Source: Macrolepiota albuminosa (Eukaryota; Basidiomycota; Agaricomycetes; Agaricales; Agaricaceae). From it: 64,000 nucleotides of DNA. Each line of letters starts with the position of its first letter. Position 1 is the first letter of the stretch. Location: NCBI GenBank assembly GCA_027475525.1, contig JAMWFC010000114.1, forward strand, positions 372,001 to 436,000, read 5' to 3'. Shown in pieces: positions 57,466-64,000 of this stretch. A program made the position numbers and the translations under genes. The notes beneath the pieces were generated by a model. The model was not told the origin of the DNA. It saw only the letters and a list, made by a program, of their open reading frames with translations, and did not search any database.

Positions 57466-60450
57466 ATGCATAAAAACCTACTAATTGAGTTGAGCCAGAC
57501 TCTACCCACCCCATATCAAAAGCAAAATCTAGCTGATGTCTCTAAAGTGTTGTGCTCAAAGAGAAGCCTCCTGAATGCCAGACCCCAACCAGATGACAAT
57601 AAAACTAAAGGAGACTGCAACATCAGACCAGGAGACCACAGGGCTGCAAATCAAAGAGAGTGGTCAGATAGAACCACCTAGCAACTATACACTAAAAACA
57701 CCATCTATGCAGATCCTGAGGCCAGACAAACTTGATGCAATAGAGGAGGACAAAGAAGAAAAATAAAACAGTACCTTCAGAGAGAGGAGCACTATAGCAG
57801 AGGAGACTAGGAACTACAACACTCTATTGGCATCCAGAGAACAGGAAAACAAGATGAGCCTAGTAATACCCAATACTCTGCATCATGCCTGATATGGAAC
57901 ATCTCTAGCACAATAAGAGGACAACCATCTCCCAAATAATGGAACTAATAAACCCCCCATGCGAGAGATTGAAAACAACTAAATTCTTCCTTATGTGACT
58001 TTAGGCCACACAGCTTTAACTCCAACCCTCCAAGGTGGCTTTCTAGAAGTCCATGGGTAGACAAGCAGTAATGTATTTGCAGAAGTTGACCAAGAAATCA
58101 TACAAGAGTAGAAGACAGATGGTGTGTGTAAATATTTCATCTACCTCCTGGATGCAAGGGTAGAGACCGACAGCTTCCAGACAATGATAGCCAGATTCTT
58201 TGGAATGCAAGAAGTCTAGATAGAAAAACTACTAAGACCCTGCAATAGCCTATTCAGACCTCCATAGTTCTACATCATAGCTGCACCACTAAACATAGCT
58301 CAGGCTCTAGTACAAAGGAGGGTGTGGTCAACACTGGAGGCAACATTCATAGCCATACCATTTATGCCTCACACCACTTCCTACATGTTTACCCTCACAA
58401 ACTTTAGGGTCTCCACTAACAAGCAGAACAGCAAAAAGATAGCAGATCTGATATGTAAGACCATGAAAAAACAGCTATAAACTCCTCAACTTCTTTATCC
58501 AGAATTTCCCTGGAGATGTTAATGATTTTGAGGCCATAAGACCAGAAAAACTACTACTCTACTATGCAGATGCAGTCATAGCATCACTGCTAATAATTTC
58601 ACACCTAAAAAATACAGGCTCTGAAGTATTATAGAATATTTATATACCACCAGTCTTGCAAGAACTAACTACCCACAATAAATGGGTAACAATACTGAAA
58701 AGCCTATATACTGGCTCAAAAAACTGCTCCAATATTTGGCCTTTTTGAAAAAATTCACATGGTGTGAAACAATTATATAAGCAAAAAATTGTAGAAAATC
58801 ACATGACATACAACTACATCTTGGCTTTATAGTGACATATGAATCATGTGATTTGAACAGGAACTTGCTGATTAATAAATCAAACAAAATATTCAATTAT
58901 TGGGGCAGTTTTTTGACCTACCCTGATATGCCAACAGACAAATAAACATACTAAATGTATATGCACCAAACAACCAAAAAGAGAATAGAGAGTTCTGAGA
59001 GATCCTGCAACAAAAGTGGAACATAAGAACATTTATGTTGCTATACCCAGACATAATGTTGGGGGATTGCAACATAGTAGAGGATATGATAGACAGGCTT
59101 CTGAGCCACAGGGATGCCTAGGTAGCAATGGGACCCATTGCAAAGCTAGCATCAGACTTCACTCTAGTAGACAGGTGGAAAAATACTAACTCAACAGAGA
59201 AAAACTACATCTTCACATAGAAAGAGACAGGAATAAGATTAAGAATAAATAGGATATACATCATAAGAGATATATTCAACAATGCTGCATCCTTGAGAAA
59301 TCAAGCTGACAGCAATACCAACAGACTACTGGAGGTCACAGTACACATAAAAAACTACAATGACTTCTTTGTTAGCAAGAGAAAATGGCCATGGCCACTA
59401 CACCTACTAAAGGACAGAAAACTGATCCAAGAAGTAAAGTCAAGGGCAATGAAGGCCCAAGACAGAATGGAAAGCATAAAAGAAGCTGAATGGCCCCTAG
59501 ATAGAGCTACATAGTTTGGATTAAGCATACAAATAATATGGCAAGAGCTCAAAAAAGACATAGTTGAATTAGCCAAAAAAAAATCAAGAAAGATAATTGC
59601 TCCATTAGAAAGAAGAGCGAGAGAACTACAATTCAAGATAAATCTTACTTTAAACAATAAATCACTGAAGGAAGACGAGAAGACTATAATGGCAGGAATA
59701 CTAAAAGAAGAATTAAGCTGAATATTAAGAATGAAGAACAAAGAGGACAAGAAAGCAACACAAGCAAATGTACACCAGTTTGCTCAAACAATATGCAAGC
59801 AATTGTATTCTCAGAACAAAGAGAGGAGACTAAGGAGACATAATACAAAGACTAAAACAAAGAGAGAGTGCAAATGCACAGGAATAACAACTTATAACAT
59901 ATGTGACAAAAACAAAGGAAATGGCCAAGCAAGCCAAGAACTACTACAATCAGCTACAATATAAAGGAGTAGATAAGAATACAAATCAAAGGGCCAAGGA
60001 TATAGACAATGCACTAAGCATAGTGAACAAAAGAATAAGTTAAAGGCAGAAAGCAAAGATGGTGCAGTGGCTGAAGAACAAGGAGGTTGAAAAGGCAATA
60101 TTGGCACTACCAAATAAAAAGGCTGCAGGCCCAGACTGTATCTCAGCCAAACTATACAAGGTACTGTGTGCTAGACACAGAGGCCAACTAAAAACAGGGA
60201 TAAGGAGTTTCAACATTGTGAAGACACTAACAATGGTTTTTGAGGATATAGAAAGATACAGGGTAAAAAAAGACACTAAGTTTGTGGAAGAATAGATGTG
60301 CTCATTATACAAGAAGAATGACAGGGCCAACATAGCAAACTACAGATCAATAACAGTACTAAACTCAGACTACAAAATTATGACATAGGCACTGCAAAAT
60401 AAACTGGCAGACACAGTTCCAGACATAATACACAAAAACCAGTAATGAGC
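57466..60450 (+). pseudogene. Non-LTR (LINE) retrotransposon remnant, Tad1-like layout
   Basis: In broken plus-strand frames an ORF1-like part (57470-58630, with SFQTMIARFFGMQEV and AFIAIPFMPHTTSYMFTL-like text) is followed by endonuclease text (MLGDCNIVEDMIDRLLSH, KLASDFTLVDRWKNTNSTE, then RINRIYIIRDIF) and RT text (KAILALPNKKAAGPDCIS, then DYKIMT and LADTVPDIIHKNQ). A MITE (58709-58917) is inserted in it. Many stops are present. The 5' part lies in the inverted-repeat arm, the rest in the spacer. Confidence 0.8.
58709..58917. mobile_element. MITE inserted in the LINE remnant
   Basis: CTGGCTCAAAAAACTGCTCC at one end and GGGGCAGTTTTTTGA at the other form an inverted pair around about 200 bp. 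It has no coding potential and is related to 55254-55446. Confidence 0.65.
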
Positions 60451-61411
60451 TCCCATTTCAAATGTCCACAGATAGCGCCAACATAAGCACCTCACATTGG
60501 CACTTTGGTACTACTAGGAGCAGCACACCTTAGTGCTTCAGGAGCTAATTTTTGCATATTTTTACATTAATAATTTGCAGCTAGAGCCTCTAATTACTTC
60601 AGGATCCTCTTCATAGCATCATCTATTCTTAGCACCACTTATGACACCTTGCCACACCTTGCCACTCACACTTCAGGGCCATACATGGACACAGACACTT
60701 GACACCAGTCAATTCAGAATAATGCTGTTAGCTAGTGGCAATGCTTACAGGAGGAATGATGAAGTATTTTCATGACAGACAGCTTAAAGTTTCACCTTAG
60801 CACCTGACGTCGCTTAGCACCTTGCCAACTCAGACTGACAGCATGATTGTGGACCTTTTACCAAACTAGTCACCTTACTGTTTGCTGATGACACCATGGT
60901 GATGACACTCAAATTGAGCTAAGGTGCACTATCACTAGTACTACTACTTAGTCAATATTGCTTTAGATATGCTAAGTGTGTGTGAGAGTCCTGGACAGGT
61001 CCCAAAGAATGCATGGTAGGCAAGAAGCTGGTGGCAAAGAAAAGAACTAATTGGAGGTGCTTATATAAGGCCCAAAACATGGCAAGAAAGTGTTAAAAGT
61101 TGCCAAGGAAAGGTGCTAAGAGGTATGAGAGAGAGTCACCAAGGAAAAGTGCTAAAAGTTACAGGAGAATCACCAATAAAGAGTGCTAAGAAGCACAGGA
61201 GAGTCATCAAGAAAAGGTGCTAAGAGGCATAGGAGAGAGTCCCTAGGAAAAGGCACTAAGAAGCACTAAATGTTAGCACCTAAAAGAGACAATAAAATAA
61301 CAAGATTGCTTAGCCAATCTAAGCACAAATGCCTTGCCATAGCTGCAAGGTGCTAAAAGATTGCAAAGAGAGAGAGAGAACTAAAGCAGAGTCCTCTTGC
61401 TGACATGGTCG
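60451..61411. repeat. Repeat-rich, GTGCTAAG-word region with a TATA-like box
   Basis: The LINE text stops at about 60443. The next 960 bp hold many GTGCTAAG and AGCACCTT words, most densely at 61080-61380, and a TATATAAGGCC box at about 61062. It may be a solo LTR or the 3' part of another element. No protein is seen. Confidence 0.4.
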
Positions 61412-64000
61412 GGTTGTCCTCTTATTGTGCTAGAGATGTTCCATATCAGGCATGATGCAGAGTATTGGGTATTACTAGGCTCATCTTGTTTTCCTGTTCT
61501 CTGGATGCCAATAGAGTGTTGTAGTTCCTAGTCTCCTCTGCTATAGTGCTCCTCTCTCTGAAGGTACTGTTTTATTTTTCTTCTTTGTCCTCCTCTATTG
61601 CATCAAGTTTGTCTGGCCTCAGGATCTGCATAGATGGTGTTTTTAGTGTATAGTTGCTAGGTGGTTCTATCTGACCACTCTCTTTGATTTGCAGCCCTGT
61701 GGTCTCCTGGTCTGATGTTGCAGTCTCCTTTAGTTTTATTGTCATCTGGTTGGGGTCTGGCATTCAGGAGGCTTCTCTTTGAGCACAACACTTTAGAGAC
61801 ATCAGCTAGATTTTGCTTTTGATATGGGGTGGGTAGAGTCTGGCTCAACTCAATTAGTAGGTTTTTATGCATTTTTCTGTTCCACTCAGGCTATTATTCT
61901 CATGTTCAATTATGTTATTGTCTAGAAATTCCACTTTTGGGTGCCTATGTCTCATTTCTGCAGGTCATCTTGTCTACTGTTTAGCATTTCCCCTCCCAGG
62001 TAGTTTAGTATCTGCTATCCTTTTATTGCTGACATTCTTGCCATATCCATATCTGTGTTTCTTGTGTACCTGATGTGTTTCACTTTATTGGGTGCATTTT
62101 TTCTTTGTGTCTACCTAGTGATCCTCCTAGGTGCAGTCAGTGACCTCTGAGCTGTATTTCATTTTGTTTTGTGCAGTCTCAGAGAGTGGTTGTCAGGTTT
62201 TGTCTTACTCTTATAGGAGGTGGAGTGTCCCTTTTATCCAAGATTCCTAGTAGATTTTGGGTGTTAAATTCATGTACATTTTATGTTCATCTTTTACTCT
62301 TTTGTTGTTTTAGGCTTTTACAGGCAAGAGGTCTTATCTTCTGTGATGTTTTTTATTGGGTAGTCTCTTTTGTCTTTGCAAATTAATATTGCTCAAGAAA
62401 GAGGCTAGTGTTCATCTGTTTGTGTGCAAATTTGAACTCCAATCATGGCAGTAGTTCAGGAAAAGAAGCTCTTTAGACTGAAGTTTTATCTGCATTTTAT
62501 TCTGTGCTCCTCACATGACCTCAGCTATTGCTCATGCCTCTACCCACTACAGTTGTGAACAAACAAAAATGACTAGAGAAACAACCAATTTTAGAAGGTC
62601 AAGTTCTTACTAGATTTCATGTGCTATGCAGTGACAAAACATGTGTGCCAAGCATATTAACATTAGAGAACACTATATTTAAGAATGAGTCGCAGCAGGT
62701 AAAATCAATATACTGCCTGTAGCATTGACTAAAAATGCAGCTGACCTCTGTACTAAACTACTTGGGCATAGCGCACATAAATACCTTATTGGAAAACTAG
62801 AACTGAAGAATCATGTGTAAATGAAGCATCTAGAGGAGTGTTGAGGTAGATGTCTTGTTAATTTTCAAAAGCTGATCTCTTTTTGTTTCCAGGATCAGTA
62901 TTACTTAACTGAAGCATGCTACAATTGTGAGCCTTGTGTTATGTCTTTTTATTTAATAACACAACAATGTTGTCATTAGAAAACTAGATTGCTGCTTGTC
63001 AAATAGTGTGTTTTGAGTTGTTGTTTTGCTGAAAATATTGTTTCATTCTTCTATTTTCAACTTCTCAAAGCTTTCCATCACCCTCTTATCAAAAATTTCA
63101 CAATATTGTGCAGTATCCATCTTTTCCTGAATTTTTATAAGCTTTCTCACTCTATTTCAATTTATGCAGCCTCATACCATGAGATTGTTTCCTCTTCCAT
63201 GCTTTACAGTTGGCATAGTGGTGTGATCAGACAATTGTTGTCTTGGAATTTTTCACACATACATCTTTCCATCTAATTCAATCTGATTGATTTTTGTTTC
63301 ATCACTTGATAAAACCTTCTTCTAATCTTTCACTGTCTAGTTTTCATGATACTGAGAAGACTTGAGCCAGTTTGCATAATGAGCAGCATTGAGCATGGGA
63401 ACTTCTTTGTTGCTGAGCAAAAGCCTGTCTCTTTCAATGCATTTTTGACTATCTGAAGATTAACAGGATTTTACAGATTTAATGAACTGTGTGGCTTGAA
63501 CAACATTATCCAGCTTTCTAGTAGTAATTTGGCAAATGATAGACTGTTTGTTGCATGCTGTAAGCTTGAAAGAACAACTTCCAGAATGATTCTCTTTGTT
63601 GCTCTCCAGCTTTTTACTAATCCTCTCCATAGTGCCCTTTTCCAGGCTAGTTTTTGCTTGGATTTGACAATGAAATATCCTTCATTGAAGAGGAAAGCAA
63701 CAAAAAAGCAATTGGAAGCAAAGATAGATTGCATAATGATGGTAAAGTATCAAGAAAGTGATTGAACAAAGTTGAACATGTCAAATTGATACAAACAAGA
63801 TTATATGACATTGTTTATGCTTGCCACAAGGTGTCCCTATCTTCTATTGGTGATGAAAAATAATAGAAAAATAGGAAAATTGAAGTAAGAAAAAAAACTG
63901 CCTCAATAATTGAATATTTCATTAGGTTTATTAACCAGCAAGTTTTTGTTCAAATCACATGATCCATACATCATTATGAAGCCAGCTGTATATCATGTGA
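61412..64000 (-). repeat. Right arm of the perfect inverted repeat (continues past the window)
   Basis: Mirror of 55338-57926 with identical content: Tc1/mariner remnant at about 62900-63490, copia remnant at 62578-62858, and LINE 5' part at 61557-61872. The window ends inside the arm. Confidence 0.92.

Larger units (their letters stand above)
55338..57926 (+). repeat. Left arm of a perfect inverted repeat (2589 bp)
   Basis: Every position pairs with 61412-64000 at a constant coordinate sum (119338), so there are no net indels. All segments compared were identical. The arm holds decayed Tc1/mariner, copia and LINE pieces. The mate runs to the window end, so the full arm may be longer. Confidence 0.92.

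Overview
The window looks like nuclear DNA of an agaricomycete (mushroom-forming basidiomycete). The evidence is short 45-60 bp GT-AG introns in nearly every gene, a KDZ-family DNA transposon with its CxC2 cysteine cluster, a chromodomain Ty3 element, intron-bearing tRNA-Lys genes and mushroom-type orphan kinase genes. All coordinates and splice sites were read by eye; no alignment or search was run.

Region 1 (1-1552) is degraded AT-rich DNA with an F-box remnant. Region 2 (1558-29587) is one Ty3-type LTR retrotransposon on the minus strand, with LTRs at 1558-1725 and 29406-29587 and a 5-bp target duplication TTAGG on both outer sides. Its gag, protease, RT, RNase H, integrase and chromodomain are recognisable but broken by in-frame stops, nearly all TGA and mostly at expected Arg (CGA) positions. 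An extra long ORF lies downstream of integrase. The integrase gene is split by region 3.

Region 3 (5729-22630) is a nested 16.9-kb DNA transposon with about 2.13-kb terminal inverted repeats. It has four multi-exon genes: a KDZ transposase, a Zn2Cys6 coiled-coil protein and two unknowns. It also carries about 14 tRNA-like modules with Pol III A and B boxes, many followed by T-runs, on both inner flanks and inside the TIRs. The whole element, including introns and the divergent promoter, is full of TCCG/CGGA words, while the surrounding transposons are CpG-poor. I consider region 3 the most interesting part: a large element with its own candidate Pol III RNA loci and a candidate CGG-binding protein whose half-sites fill the element.

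Region 4 (30804-54825) is ordinary genic DNA: tRNA-Lys(CTT), an F-box gene, a GT15 mannosyltransferase, the splicing factor Clf1, a coiled-coil gene, two tandem SDR genes, tRNA-Lys(TTT), a second coiled-coil gene, and a tandem pair of kinase-fold genes of which the first looks like a pseudokinase.

Region 5 (54826-64000) is CpG-poor transposon debris (Tc1/mariner, Ty1/copia, non-LTR LINE, a MITE). It is arranged as an apparently perfect inverted repeat, 55338-57926 against 61412-64000, that runs off the right edge. Four unrelated tandem duplications across the window have a period of 77-78 bp and a fifth of 156 bp, which may point to one duplication mechanism.
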